Below are positions 1 through 9,324 of a stretch of 64,000 nt of DNA, in pieces (position 1 is the first letter of the stretch; every line of letters starts with the position of its first letter). A model generated the notes under the pieces. It was not told where the DNA came from, did not search any database, and saw only the letters and a list, made by a program, of their open reading frames with translations. The position numbers and the translations under genes are program-made. This DNA comes from Methylotuvimicrobium alcaliphilum 20Z. GTDB taxonomy: Bacteria; Pseudomonadota; Gammaproteobacteria; Methylococcales; Methylomonadaceae. Location: assembly GCF_000968535.2 (NCBI RefSeq), contig NC_016112.1, forward strand, positions 4,278,001-4,342,000, in the 5' to 3' direction.

Positions 1-224
1 ACGACAACGGTGCTTTTGAACAAACCGGCCAAACCCACTTCTTCGTCAATGCAGGCGATATTTTCGGATTTCGACAAAAAACCATAGACGATCAATTCGG
101 AGCCGGAATTACAACAATCAGTCAATTCAGCGTGCAGGTGCCTGAACCTCATATTTCGTTTCTATTGAGCCTGGGGTTAGCCTGCTTTCTTTTAACTTAT
201 TCGCGTCGGCTAAAAAGAAGTTGA
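1..224 (+). CDS. PEP-CTERM sorting-domain protein, C-terminal fragment
   Basis: This is an open reading frame entering from the left edge and ending with TGA at 222-224. About 73 codons are visible. The tail reads V-P-E-P followed by a hydrophobic stretch (HISFLLSLGLACFLLTY) and a basic end (SRRLKRS), which is the tripartite PEP-CTERM signal recognised by exosortase at the inner membrane. The upstream part (VNAGDIFGFRQKTID) resembles the beta-sandwich end of exported PEP-CTERM proteins. Such proteins are exported and cleaved, often in organisms making exopolysaccharide. The start and main domain lie outside the window, so the specific role is unknown. Confidence 0.8.
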   Translation, partial: DNGAFEQTGQTHFFVNAGDIFGFRQKTIDDQFGAGITTISQFSVQVPEPHISFLLSLGLACFLLTYSRRLKRS

Positions 225-307
225 CAGGCTACATCATCGACTTTCATCGCTTCGATAAACTCCAGAGAAAAGCCCAATAAAATACACGCGATAAACCATC
301 CCAAACT

Positions 308-332
308 AATGAGCCGCTCCGAGCGGCTCATT
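308..332. terminator. perfect palindromic hairpin, probable terminator
   Basis: A 12-bp perfect inverted repeat (AATGAGCCGCTC / GAGCGGCTCATT) with one central base lies 84 nt after the PEP-CTERM stop. No long T-run follows on the plus strand, so the hairpin is clear but its termination activity is inferred. Confidence 0.55.
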
Positions 333-410
333 CCTGCTTTGTGGACCGACAGACTCTAAGTCTGTCCAAGAAAATCAATCAAACCACCCTTCGATGCACA
401 AAACTCACTC

Positions 411-2252
411 ATGGCAGATCAAAACCGAGCATTTCATAGCAAAACGGACTTTTCGGCGGAACATCGGTTATTGAATGACATCCGTCAGGCATTAATTTCC
501 GGAGAGAGCGCTTTTTCAACGACTGACCTTGACTTGCCATTCGATCCGGCTATTTCGCAGATTTACATTTCGCTGTTTCAACGAGGTTTGAAATCGATAC
601 GCTGGGGGGCTAGAAGAGCAACGATCGAAGCTACATTGCAACGTATCGTTGAAAAACTCAAAACCAACCCGGCTCTTTCCGACTTTGCCGTTCAAGACGC
701 CAATCAATGCCGGATTTTGTTTGAGATGGTGACCGAAGAGCGCCCGTGCCCACTGAAATCGTTAACCGGGTCGACGTTTTGCGACAGCCGTTTCGAGCCG
801 GGCATTACCGGCATCAAATACGAATTTAAAGGCGTATTACGCTACTTTATGCCGACCGACGCCGTCGTGCATAGCATCATGTCCGTTTCGCAACTGCTGC
901 GCTTCCTCGCGAAAAAAACCGGCATCGCGAAACAATCCAACCGGTTTTCAGTTCGCGAAAAACTGATGCGAAGCGAACCGATATCTTCTAGCCTGATCAA
1001 AAGTATTGCGTTCATCAGCTATACCGATCGAGAAATCTTACCGCTTTATCGCGGTTATCCGATTAGCAAAGTTCGATTCGACAAAGAAACCTTGCTTGAA
1101 AGTACATTGAAAAGCATCGATTGGCTCGTCGCCAACATGAACGATGACGGCAGTTTTTTGTATTTTTACGACGCTTATCAAGATACGAAAGTAGACTTCG
1201 ATCACCCCAAAATGGCCGATCCTTTGTATAACAACATATTGCGTCATTGCGGCGGAACTATCTCGCTGTTGCGCGGTTATGAATTAACCGGACGCAACGA
1301 TTATCTCGAAGCCGCTGGCCATTCGATGCAATATCTGTTTTCGACACTCAGAGAACACGAGTGGCAAGGACGCTACGCCTGCTATCCGTTCGACAATAAA
1401 AAATCGAAACTCGGCGGCGCGGGCGTTGCACTAGTCGCGCTGATGCATTATTACCGGCATACCGGCGATGAAGCCTATCGACTCACTATCGACGGTCTCG
1501 TTCGACATATTCTGTCTCGAATCGCCGACGACGGCGAAATGATCGGTTATTACATTCACCCGTTATTCAATCAAGGCCAGCCAATCATCGACCCGCCCGA
1601 TGATATCAAAAGACAATTATTCTCTTTTTATTATCCGGGCGAAGCCTTATTGGGACTGGCTCTATACTACCAGTGGATCGATCGGATCGATGACGATTTA
1701 AAAAAAGAAATCGCCGAAAAAAGCGAAAAAGCGCTGGATTTTTTAGTGGACATCCGGCCCGTAAAATACAAGGAATTGTTTTTGGAGTTACCCGCCGATG
1801 CTTGGCTAATGCAAGCGACCGAGGAATGGGTTAAGGTCGAAGGTTTTCGCAAAAATAGCTATATCGACTTTGTGTTTAATGATGCGAATGCCATGATCGA
1901 ACATAGTTATACAGATGAGAACTCGCCCTATTTAGATTATGCTGGAGGCTTCTATTATTACTATGGCGACCATGTTTATCACGACGGTTCGCGTTGCGAG
2001 GGCTTAATTGCCGCATATTATCTGTCGACCTATCTGGGGGAACAGAAGCGTGCCGACAAAATAATGGCGGCAATGATCGCGTCCGCCAAGGGCCTTATGT
2101 ATACCCGACATACAGCGGAATCGACATATGCGCATTTATATCCGGAAAAAAGCATAAACAGCTTTCGTTTTAAACTAACTCGTCAATGGGTTAGGGTCGA
2201 CTCGGTACAGCATACGGCTTGTTTTTATTCAAGGTTATACTTCGTGATGTAA
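411..2252 (+). CDS. hypothetical protein with an alpha/alpha-toroid-like C-terminal region (613 aa)
   Basis: I do not recognise a named family. Residues of roughly 1-200 are polar, with no signal peptide or membrane segment. From about residue 225 the sequence has recurring aromatic- and glycine-rich helical repeats: W-LVANMNDDGSFLY, RHCGGTISLLRGYELTG, GGAGVALVALMHYYRHTGD, YYPGEALLGLALYYQW, YYYYGDHVYHDGSRCEGL. This pattern resembles six-hairpin (alpha/alpha toroid) proteins such as glycosidase-, epimerase- or cyclase-like folds; the fold call is inference. It is probably cytoplasmic. There is no clear Shine-Dalgarno sequence before the ATG. The next genes encode a methyltransferase and a glycosyltransferase, compatible with a role in surface or glycoconjugate modification but not proof of it. 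Confidence 0.6.
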   Translation: MADQNRAFHSKTDFSAEHRLLNDIRQALISGESAFSTTDLDLPFDPAISQIYISLFQRGLKSIRWGARRATIEATLQRIVEKLKTNPALSDFAVQDANQCRILFEMVTEERPCPLKSLTGSTFCDSRFEPGITGIKYEFKGVLRYFMPTDAVVHSIMSVSQLLRFLAKKTGIAKQSNRFSVREKLMRSEPISSSLIKSIAFISYTDREILPLYRGYPISKVRFDKETLLESTLKSIDWLVANMNDDGSFLYFYDAYQDTKVDFDHPKMADPLYNNILRHCGGTISLLRGYELTGRNDYLEAAGHSMQYLFSTLREHEWQGRYACYPFDNKKSKLGGAGVALVALMHYYRHTGDEAYRLTIDGLVRHILSRIADDGEMIGYYIHPLFNQGQPIIDPPDDIKRQLFSFYYPGEALLGLALYYQWIDRIDDDLKKEIAEKSEKALDFLVDIRPVKYKELFLELPADAWLMQATEEWVKVEGFRKNSYIDFVFNDANAMIEHSYTDENSPYLDYAGGFYYYYGDHVYHDGSRCEGLIAAYYLSTYLGEQKRADKIMAAMIASAKGLMYTRHTAESTYAHLYPEKSINSFRFKLTRQWVRVDSVQHTACFYSRLYFVM

Positions 2253-2416
2253 GGTCGAATTTCCGACTTAGAGAGCAAATACAATCAAAGTGCTTTTCTG
2301 TTGGGTCACATTATTGGCGCAAATATCCTGTAGTTCTCGAACAGGCACTTCGGAGCAGAATTTGATTTGCAAAGAAAATAATGAAGTATTTTCAGTAGTT
2401 CTGGAGGCGTGCAAAA

Positions 2417-2935
2417 ATGGCAAGCAAACTACATATCGGCGGCACGAAAAGAAAAGCGGGATGGGAGATATTCAATATTGTAAAAACCGACCATGTCGAC
2501 CATGTGGGTAATGCCAATGATTTATCTCGTTTTGCGGATAACACATTTTCTGCAATCTATGCTTCCCATATTTTGGAACATTTCAGCTATATTAGCGATC
2601 TACAAGAAGTTTTGAAAGAGTGGTTTAGAGTTTTACTTCCCGGTGGAAAAATTTATCTTAGTGTCCCGGATCTAGATACATTGGCCACCCTGCTGGTCGA
2701 TAAAAGCCTAAGTTTTAAAGATCGGTTTTATGTGATGAGAATGCTCTACGGAGGGCAAACGAATGCATACGATTTTCATATGGTAGGCCTTAACGAAGAT
2801 TTTTTAAGGTTTTATTTAACAAAGGCCGGGTTTAAAAGTATTACGAGAGTCGAAAGATTCGGCATTTTCAACGATACGAGCAATAAGCAGTTTTTAAACC
2901 GGCCTATTAGCTTGAATATGACAGCCCTTAAATAA
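2417..2935 (+). CDS. small class I SAM-dependent methyltransferase
   Basis: This 172-aa protein has the Methyltransf_11 layout. The N-terminus LHIGG-(x)5-GWEIFNI corresponds to the SAM-binding loop of LHIGCG-type enzymes. FADNTFSAIYASHILEHF is the DxxFD.IxxxxxLEH region around residues 44-61. LKEWFRVLLPGGKIYLSVPD follows as the post-motif helix and strand. A GGAGG ribosome binding site lies 9 nt before the ATG. Proteins of this type are common in polysaccharide and protein-glycosylation clusters, and the downstream gene is a GT41-like glycosyltransferase. The substrate is unknown. Confidence 0.8.
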   Translation: MASKLHIGGTKRKAGWEIFNIVKTDHVDHVGNANDLSRFADNTFSAIYASHILEHFSYISDLQEVLKEWFRVLLPGGKIYLSVPDLDTLATLLVDKSLSFKDRFYVMRMLYGGQTNAYDFHMVGLNEDFLRFYLTKAGFKSITRVERFGIFNDTSNKQFLNRPISLNMTALK

Positions 2936-2954
2936 ACTGTAATCGTTTAGCCCA

Positions 2955-3062
2955 TTTATACCATCGCACATCAAATGTCGACGCTTCAATACCTTCTCCC
3001 TCTGGGAGAAGGCTAGGATGAGGGGATAAAAAAACCGAAATTTGATGTGCGATAGTTATAAA
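2955..3062. repeat. inverted-repeat element with TATACCATCG-type ends
   Basis: The left arm at 2955-2976 (TTTATACCATCGCACATCAA...) and the right arm at 3040-3062 (...TTTGATGTGCGATAGTTATA) are near-perfect inverted repeats. Inside lies a second hairpin, CCTTCTCCC-TCT-GGGAGAAGG (2992-3012). The outer ends match those of the structured repeats at 38321 and 61840, but this copy lacks the GGACGCCGTGAATAC core. Confidence 0.75.
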
Positions 3063-3122
3063 TTGCACCACGAGGTTCATGATGGTCTAGCCATTGTCCC
3101 GGCAATTGAAAGTTCTCTGGTT

Positions 3123-3230
3123 GAGAGGGCGCGGTCACTCGCCCGACAGGACGCCGTGAATACATCCATGTAGGCTCGACGGCGGCTCCCTGCCGCCGAC
3201 GCCTGTCGGTCGAGCAACCGCACCCTCTTC
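3123..3230 (+). repeat. structured dispersed repeat, copy with GGCGGC stem
   Basis: The outer imperfect inverted repeat pairs GAGAGGGCGCGGT with ACCGCACCCTCTTC, and CCGACAGG with CCTGTCGG. It encloses the core GGACGCCGTGAATACATCC (from 3149) ending in TAGGCTC, then a hairpin GGCGGC-TCCCT-GCCGCC. The folded form would be a three-way junction. It ends about 70 nt before the next start codon. Confidence 0.85.
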
Positions 3231-3299
3231 GGAATCGGCATTGTGTTGAATATCGAAAAATTAGGGGACTAAACAAGGCAATCAGGTAGGAAACAGAAA

Positions 3300-4766
3300 A
3301 TGTCGGATTCATTTAAAAATGTGTTTGCGCAGGGAGTTGCTGCATTTGAGCAAGGTAACTATGACGAAGCCGCTGCTTTTTTGAAAGAAGCAAAGAGCAT
3401 GAACACGGATGACTCGCGTGTTTTTCGCGTGCTAGGCAATTGCTTGCGTCTGCTTGGCAAGGTCGATGAAGCTATTTCAGTATATCGAGAAGGATTGCAA
3501 ATCAAATACGATTTAAATACGCATCAACGTTTAATCAATACCTTAAATTACAGTGACGAGCCTCCTTCGTTAGTTGCCCTAGAGCATAAAAAATGGGCCG
3601 AAGCATATACAAATCACTACGTTTTAAAATATAAACTTTCGCTTAAGCCACGCAGTAAACATTTAAAAATTAGAATCGGCTATGTGTCTCCGGATTTTAA
3701 TGCTCATCCGGTGGCTTATTTTTTGTTGCCTATTATTCAAAATCACAATAAGGACATTTTTGAAATATTCTGTTATGCCAATATTAATCAAGAAGATGGT
3801 GTGACTCATCAATTTAAACTGGCCGCCGATCGATGGATCGATATTCGACACATGTCTACAGTACAGTTGTTCGATCAAATTCAACAGGACGCTATCGATA
3901 TTTTAATCGACGTGGCAGGCCTGACCAGCGGTAATCGGTTAGATGTATTTGCTTTACGGGCTGCCCCCGTCCAAGTGACTTATTTAGGGTATCCCGGCAC
4001 AACAGGTTTAAAAACAATGGATTATCGCCTTGTTGACTCGATCAGCGACCCTCAAAATGTCTCAGACGAGTGGCATTCAGAAAAACTGTATCGCTTGCCA
4101 GATTGTTTTTTATGCTTTCGTCTGCCCCCTGAAAATTTGAAAATAAATGATGCGCCGTGTCAATCAAAAAGTTTTGTGACCTTCGGTACGTTCAATAAAA
4201 TTTCAAAAATCACAGATAGAACGATTGCTTTATGGGTACAAATCTTACAGGCCGTTCCTGATTCCAAATTTGTGCTGAAGGGGAGAGGTTTTGAAAAGAA
4301 AGTTGAACAGAATCGTATCAAGAAACGTTTTGCCTCTGCCGGTTTAGAACAGATAGACAGACTAGTATTGTACGGATTCTCGCCAAAAAGATCAGAGCAC
4401 TTATTGCTGTATAACGAACTGGATATTGCACTTGATACTTTTCCTTACAACGGCACCACAACAACGATGCAGGCTATTTTTATGGGTGTGCCGGTCATTG
4501 CTTTAGACGGTAAGTCACATGTCGCAAGAGTCTCGCAATCCATATTAAGCGCAATAGGCGCAAATGAATTAGTCGCAATGGATGAAGAAGACTATTTCTT
4601 AAAGGCGGTACATTTGGCGAACGATAAAGAACGCATCGCGCATTATAAAAAAGAGCTACGTTCGATGCTTGAAGATTCACCGATTAGGAATGAAATGAAT
4701 TTTATTGCAAACCTGGAAGAAGCTTACAGGAGAATGCTTCGAGAAAAACAACTAAGGATTTGGTAA
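3300..4766 (+). CDS. TPR / O-GlcNAc transferase-like (SPINDLY, GT41) glycosyltransferase
   Basis: The product has 488 aa. Residues 1-80 hold two TPR-like helical repeats (FEQGNYDEAAAFLKEAKSMN; RVLGNCLRLLGKVDEAISVY). From about residue 120 the GT41 catalytic region begins: RIGYVSPDFNAHPVAYFLLP, then DILIDVAGLTSGNRLDVFALRAAPVQVTYLGYPGTTG, a hallmark of the bacterial OGT/SPINDLY group, and later TFGTFNKISKITDRTIALW and NGTTTTMQAIFMGVPV, the usual nucleotide-sugar site. The presumed activity is transfer of a hexose or HexNAc to protein Ser/Thr in the cytoplasm, with acceptor unknown. It starts at an ATG preceded by TAGGAAACAG. The TPR array is very short for the family, so substrate recognition may depend on partners. 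Confidence 0.9.
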   Translation: MSDSFKNVFAQGVAAFEQGNYDEAAAFLKEAKSMNTDDSRVFRVLGNCLRLLGKVDEAISVYREGLQIKYDLNTHQRLINTLNYSDEPPSLVALEHKKWAEAYTNHYVLKYKLSLKPRSKHLKIRIGYVSPDFNAHPVAYFLLPIIQNHNKDIFEIFCYANINQEDGVTHQFKLAADRWIDIRHMSTVQLFDQIQQDAIDILIDVAGLTSGNRLDVFALRAAPVQVTYLGYPGTTGLKTMDYRLVDSISDPQNVSDEWHSEKLYRLPDCFLCFRLPPENLKINDAPCQSKSFVTFGTFNKISKITDRTIALWVQILQAVPDSKFVLKGRGFEKKVEQNRIKKRFASAGLEQIDRLVLYGFSPKRSEHLLLYNELDIALDTFPYNGTTTTMQAIFMGVPVIALDGKSHVARVSQSILSAIGANELVAMDEEDYFLKAVHLANDKERIAHYKKELRSMLEDSPIRNEMNFIANLEEAYRRMLREKQLRIW

Positions 4767-4782
4767 AAAATTACTTCCCTGT
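4753..4782 (+). repeat. solo left arm of a dispersed repeat forming the end of the upstream CDS
   Basis: CTAAGGATTTGGTAAAAAAT followed by TACTTCC closely matches the left ends of the repeats at 43930 (GGATTTGGTCATAAATAACTTCC). The last four codons and the stop of the GT41-like gene (L-R-I-W-stop) lie in this arm, so the repeat appears to have supplied the present C-terminus. Confidence 0.5.
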
Positions 4783-4859
4783 TTTTAAAATGTAGGGACA
4801 ATAATAGGCAATCGAACACGGGCCGACGAGAGCCTGTTGTCACATTTCCCGTTTATCCC

Positions 4860-5642
4860 TCATCGTCTAGCATTTGCAATCAGCCTCAGAACCGAAATGT
4901 ACATCCACACTAAGGTCACTAGCATGCCCAGTCCCAAGTACCAGCGCATCCACGAAGGTTGAGCGCGTTGTATAGCATTGTCTATACGACGAAAATCGAC
5001 TAGTAAATTTAACGATGCGGTCACGACGATAAAGCCAAACCAAAGCATCCCACCCACACCGGCACCATGCAAAAAAGGCAAGGGCACACCGGCAAGCAAT
5101 GCGGTAAATCCCACCAAATAAACCAGCGCGATAGTAGCCGTCGCGGCGTAAATCAGCACAAAAAGTTTTCGCGTTACTTTAATCACACCGGTCGCATACA
5201 ACGCATACATTACCAAAGCGATGCTGAATGTCACAACCAAAGACTGTACGGCAATGCCAGGAAAGCGTTGTTCAAGTGAAAGCGCCAATCCGCTCATGAA
5301 CACCCCGCCCGCTAAGGCATATAACGGCGCGGTTACAGACGCCCAGTGCCGATAAAAAGCGGTCAGTAATACCAAACTAAAGCCGAAAACGCCGCCGCCG
5401 AAGCCGATATTACGAACGATGTTCGCGACTACTTTGTCATTGCTCGCAATGCTCGGATAAAAATAAGCCGCCATAGCCAGTGCAGCCAATAAACTGAGCG
5501 TAAATAAAAGCCCCAGAGAAAACATCTGTTGCCGAAGAGAAAGCCTGAAAACCGGTTGCTCAGTTGGGGAAGAAATGGGTTTAAAGCTTCGAGGTAAATT
5601 CAATAATGGGCTACCCAGTCCCAAAGTTCTCGGTAATGCCAT
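4860..5642 (-). CDS. Bax inhibitor-1 / YccA family membrane protein
   Basis: This 260-aa integral membrane protein has about seven hydrophobic segments, beginning near residue 38 (MFSLGLLFTLSLLAALAMAA) and ending near 250. The pattern of evenly spaced helices and the segment HGAGVGGMLWFGFIVVTASLNLLVDFRRID fit the BI-1/YccA (UPF0005) family. That family includes E. coli YccA, an FtsH modulator, and YbhL. The N-terminal 30 residues are polar and Pro/Ser-rich, as in the longer YccA-type proteins. It would sit in the inner membrane; its activity (calcium leak or protease modulation) is known only for relatives. It stands alone and converges on the GT41-like gene. Confidence 0.75.
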   Translation of the reverse strand: MALPRTLGLGSPLLNLPRSFKPISSPTEQPVFRLSLRQQMFSLGLLFTLSLLAALAMAAYFYPSIASNDKVVANIVRNIGFGGGVFGFSLVLLTAFYRHWASVTAPLYALAGGVFMSGLALSLEQRFPGIAVQSLVVTFSIALVMYALYATGVIKVTRKLFVLIYAATATIALVYLVGFTALLAGVPLPFLHGAGVGGMLWFGFIVVTASLNLLVDFRRIDNAIQRAQPSWMRWYLGLGMLVTLVWMYISVLRLIANARR

Positions 5643-5752
5643 AAGTCGCGTACCTTGTCATAATCAAATCAGCATTTTAGCCATAGATTTGATAAAGTCT
5701 CAATAACACATGCGACAACTACGTTGACATTTACCGGTACAGAACAGGCAAG

Positions 5753-7859
5753 TAATATATCCCCACAGGTGTGGGGATCGCTTGGTCTTTGTTTCTGTCT
5801 TGATGCTGAAATTGCGGTTCATCCCCACGGGCGTGGGGAACGCGCCAGGTTGTTTTGGTGCGTGCGCTGCGCTTCTGGTTCATCCCCACGGGCGTGGGGA
5901 ACGCCGATTTTGAGGCTTAGGCTTGTCTTAGTATTACGGTTCATCCCCACGGGCGTGGGGAACGCATAGCTAGTCCCGGCTGGATTTCGGTCGCCGACGG
6001 TTCATCCCCACGGGCGTGGGGAACGCTTGTTGGCTTCTTCGGACGCGCGCTGTAGCACCGGTTCATCCCCACGGGCGTGGGGAACGCCTGCAGCCGCTTT
6101 CGCGCTCTCGTCATCCTGGCGGTTCATCCCCACGGGCGTGGGGAACGCGTCATGTTCGCGAACGAACAAGGCCCCTTTTCCCGGTTCATCCCCACGGGCG
6201 TGGGGAACGCACGCGAGGTGCTCGAATGAAAGGCGTTGGGTCCGGTTCATCCCCACGGGCGTGGGGAACGCCACTAATACTGATTTCGGCAATTTGATCG
6301 GGACGGTTCATCCCCACGGGCGTGGGGAACGCAAGTTGCGTCTGATCATTTGGGTGCCGACGAGCGGTTCATCCCCACGGGGGGGGGGGAACGCACTAAC
6401 TCAGTCGTAGCCCTGGAAATAACCTGCGGTTCATCCCCACGGGCGTGGGGAACGCGCCAGCGCGCGGAAAACAAAAACGCACGATCGCGGTTCATCCCCA
6501 CGGGCGTGGGGAACGCTTAATAATAGAAATGGCCCGCGTCCGTGAAATACGGTTCATCCCCACGGGCGTGGGGAACGCTGCTAAAAACAGAAGCTGAAAA
6601 CCGAAAAGAACGGTTCATCCCCACGGGCGTGGGGAACGCCGTCCAGAACCGATCGCACGACCGCAGCCGGACGGTTCATCCCCACGGGCGTGGGGAACGC
6701 TTGGCTACGGGCATAACCTAGACTCAAAGCCACGGTTCATCCCCACGGGCGTGGGGAACGCCTCAGCGGTCGAATCCCAAGACTGGTATCAAGCGGTTCA
6801 TCCCCACGGGCGTGGGGAACGCCTTGCTAGTGTCCTCGACCGCGTCCGCCAACGCGGTTCATCCCCACGGGCGTGGGGAACGCTTCCTCTTGTGCGGCCG
6901 GATTTGCCGGGATGACGGTTCATCCCCACGGGCGTGGGGAACGCTTCTGCAAATACTCCAACCGCTCCAACAACCGCGGTTCATCCCCACGGGCGTGGGG
7001 AACGCAAGAATGGTACTACATCGATCAAGCGGTAAGGCGGTTCATCCCCACGGGCGTGGGGAACGCGCGACCAATGCCGTCTAAATACCAATCCCCACCG
7101 GTTCATCCCCACGGGCGTGGGGAACGCAAATCAAACGCACATGAATTCGTCATTTACAACGGTTCATCCCCACGGGCGTGGGGAACGCGGAGATGAACCG
7201 CAAGAGCAAGGCGCTGGACCTGGTTCATCCCCACGGGCGTGGGGAACGCTTTTTATAATGTTTGTTCATGATTCGGTTTGTCGGTTCATCCCCACGGGCG
7301 TGGGGAACGCGATAGCGATTAACACTGCATTGAGCGCTGCCGCGGTTCATCCCCACGGGCGTGGGGAACGCGACGACGGGTATCGAGCGGACGAATGCGT
7401 ATACGGTTCATCCCCACGGGCGTGGGGAACGCTCTGTATGCCGGTATATTTTCGGGGATAACAACGGTTCATCCCCACGGGCGTGGGGAACGCCGTGTAC
7501 TTTCAGCCGTATCTGATGCAAATGGCGGTTCATCCCCACGGGCGTGGGGAACGCGTGGTGTCGTCCAGATCAACATACCAAAGTAGCGGTTCATCCCCAC
7601 GGGCGTGGGGAACGCTAGGAAAGCGGCACCCATGCCCACAATAGCAGCGGTTCATCCCCACGGGCGTGGGGAACGCCGCTGATGTTCAATCCAGTCGAGG
7701 CGTTGATCCGGTTCATCCCCACGGGCGTGGGGAACGCCCCCAACAGCATGCCAAGCCCTTCTTGAGAAGCGGTTCATCCCCACGGGCGTGGGGAACGCTT
7801 GACACCCGTACCGGCAGCAAAGGCCGTATCTGGTTCATCCCCACGGGCGTGGGGAACGC
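5753..7859 (-). CRISPR. type I-E CRISPR array, 35 repeats and 34 spacers
   Basis: On the plus strand the 29-nt repeat reads CGGTTCATCCCCACGGGC then GTGGGGAACGC. Starts run from 5815 to 7831 with a 61-nt period (32-nt spacers; 33 nt after the repeats at 5753, 6120 and 6488). The transcribed strand is the minus strand: there the repeat ends in ATGAACCG, equivalent to the E. coli 5' crRNA handle ATAAACCG. The copy at 5753-5781 is degenerate in its first half and marks the leader-distal end. The repeat at 6365-6394 is 30 nt with an 11-G run. The base abutting each spacer (G in crRNA sense) is A in the repeats at 5876, 7221 and 7831. No two spacers appear identical by eye. Confidence 0.98.
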
Positions 7860-7946
7860 ACTTATCTTAACCGATTGTTAGATAAACAGAAAATCAACCT
7901 GCAAATTTCTACCGATTATTTTCGGTATTTCCGGATTGTTAAAGAG
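7860..7946 (-). promoter_or_regulatory. CRISPR leader
   Basis: An 87-nt AT-rich segment separates the leader-proximal repeat (7831-7859) from the repeat copy touching cas2. On the transcribed strand it begins CTCTTTAACAATCCGG and ends GGTTAAGATAAGT directly before the first repeat. It should hold the array promoter and the integration-anchoring signals. AATCAACCTGCAA (plus strand) resembles the IHF consensus at 11 of 13 positions, which is weak. I cannot assign a clean sigma-70 promoter. Confidence 0.75.
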
Positions 7947-7974
7947 CGGTTCATCCCCACGGGTGTGGGGAATG

Positions 7975-7975
<1 letters not shown>
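7947..7975 (-). repeat. isolated CRISPR repeat upstream of the leader, touching cas2
   Basis: A full-length 29-nt repeat differs from the consensus at two positions (plus strand CGGGTGTGGGGAATGC instead of CGGGCGTGGGGAACGC). It lies on the cas2 side of the leader, 87 nt from the array, and shares one base with the cas2 stop codon. It has no spacer of normal length beside it. Confidence 0.9.
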
Positions 7976-8307
<332 letters not shown>

Positions 8308-8409
8308 TTATCGCGCTTCAAATTTCGTTTTTTGCTCCCCTTATCCCGGCTCGTTTCGGGAGAGAGTTAGCACGAATGCGCCGAAATTCGAATTACGAAT
8401 AGTTTAGCG

Positions 8410-9321
8410 CTAACTTCGGTGCCCAACGTCGCCGATGTTTTCCGGGTTCGGTATTGCCGGCTCGATGTTTTCTTCGGCCGGCTTCGGAATTTCCAACTCG
8501 CCGGCGGCAAGGACATCTTCGATCGTCGGGATGATTTTTTTCAGGATTTTGGTTTGCCGAAAGATATCCCGGCACATCAGGCGCACCTCACGCTCCGGAT
8601 CGTGATAATTTTTCGCAGCGATTTTGAAAGCGTGCGGAATGATATCGTCGAATTTGAACAAGTCGGCGATATCGTAAACGAACGACAAGGGCTTGCCGGT
8701 ATGAATAAATCCGATCGCCGGCGCATAGCCGGCGGCCAATACCGCCGCTTCGCAGATTCCGTAAAGACAAGCGGTCGCCGAACTAATGCAGCGGTTCGGC
8801 ATGTCGCTTTTGTCCCATTGCGACGGATCGTATTTGCGGCCCTTCCATTCGACGCCGACCTGCTTGGCCAACAGTTGATATGTCTTTTTGACTCGGGCGC
8901 CCTCAATGCCGCGCAATTGTTCGACGCTCCGTCGTTCGGGCGGCTTTTCGCCGAAACGGATTTCGTACATTTTGCGAACAACTTTCAAACGCGCTGTGTC
9001 GTCCAAAGCCAGCTTGGCCTGATACAACAATCGGTCGGACCTTGCGCCGCCCGGCTGTCCGGAAGCATAAAGCCGAACGCCCGCATCGCCGACCCAGACC
9101 AGCAAGGTACCGGCTCTAGCGGCCAATGCTGCGGCATGATGCGAAATCCGAGTGCCCGGTTCCAGCATGATACAGGCGATGCTGCCGACCGGGATATGGG
9201 TACGGATACCGGTTTCGTCGATGACGACGAAGGCGCCGTCCTTGACATCGATTTGGCCTTTCTGGATGAAGACCATAGATACGCGTTCTTTCATGGCGAT
9301 GGGTTTTAAAGGTGGAAGCAT
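8410..9321 (-). CDS. cas1e: Cas1e, CRISPR integrase
   Basis: The 303-aa product aligns along its whole length with E. coli Cas1 (305 aa): KERVSMVFIQKGQIDVKDG, THIPVGSIACIMLEPGTR, GQPGGARSDRLLYQAKLALD, GYAPAIGFIHTGKPLSFVYD and the C-terminal GDVGHRS. The metal-binding catalytic residues are present as E140 (RGIEGARV), H207 (FIHTGK) and D220 (DIAD), matching E141, H208 and D221 of E. coli. It acts with Cas2 to insert new spacers at the leader end. Upstream, where cas6e would normally lie directly adjacent, a 2.3-kb block of toxin-antitoxin genes is interposed; the toxin gene stops only 3 nt before the cas1 start. Confidence 0.98.
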   Translation of the reverse strand: MLPPLKPIAMKERVSMVFIQKGQIDVKDGAFVVIDETGIRTHIPVGSIACIMLEPGTRISHHAAALAARAGTLLVWVGDAGVRLYASGQPGGARSDRLLYQAKLALDDTARLKVVRKMYEIRFGEKPPERRSVEQLRGIEGARVKKTYQLLAKQVGVEWKGRKYDPSQWDKSDMPNRCISSATACLYGICEAAVLAAGYAPAIGFIHTGKPLSFVYDIADLFKFDDIIPHAFKIAAKNYHDPEREVRLMCRDIFRQTKILKKIIPTIEDVLAAGELEIPKPAEENIEPAIPNPENIGDVGHRS

Positions 9322-9324
9322 AGG

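Noticed and set aside
5724-5758. TTGACA (5724-5729) and TAATAT (5753-5758) as an antisense promoter reading into the array.
   Set aside because: Spacing is 23 nt, far from the 16-18 nt optimum, and TAATAT falls in the degenerate terminal repeat.
5724-7881. Numerous ORFs of 60-127 codons across the CRISPR array on both strands.
   Set aside because: They are translations of the repeat itself (recurrent S-S-P-R-A-W-G-T or H-P-H-G-R-G-E-R words) and have no coding meaning.
8419-9309. 296-codon ORF on the plus strand opposite cas1.
   Set aside because: It is antisense shadow coding; Cas1 on the minus strand matches its family throughout with all catalytic residues.
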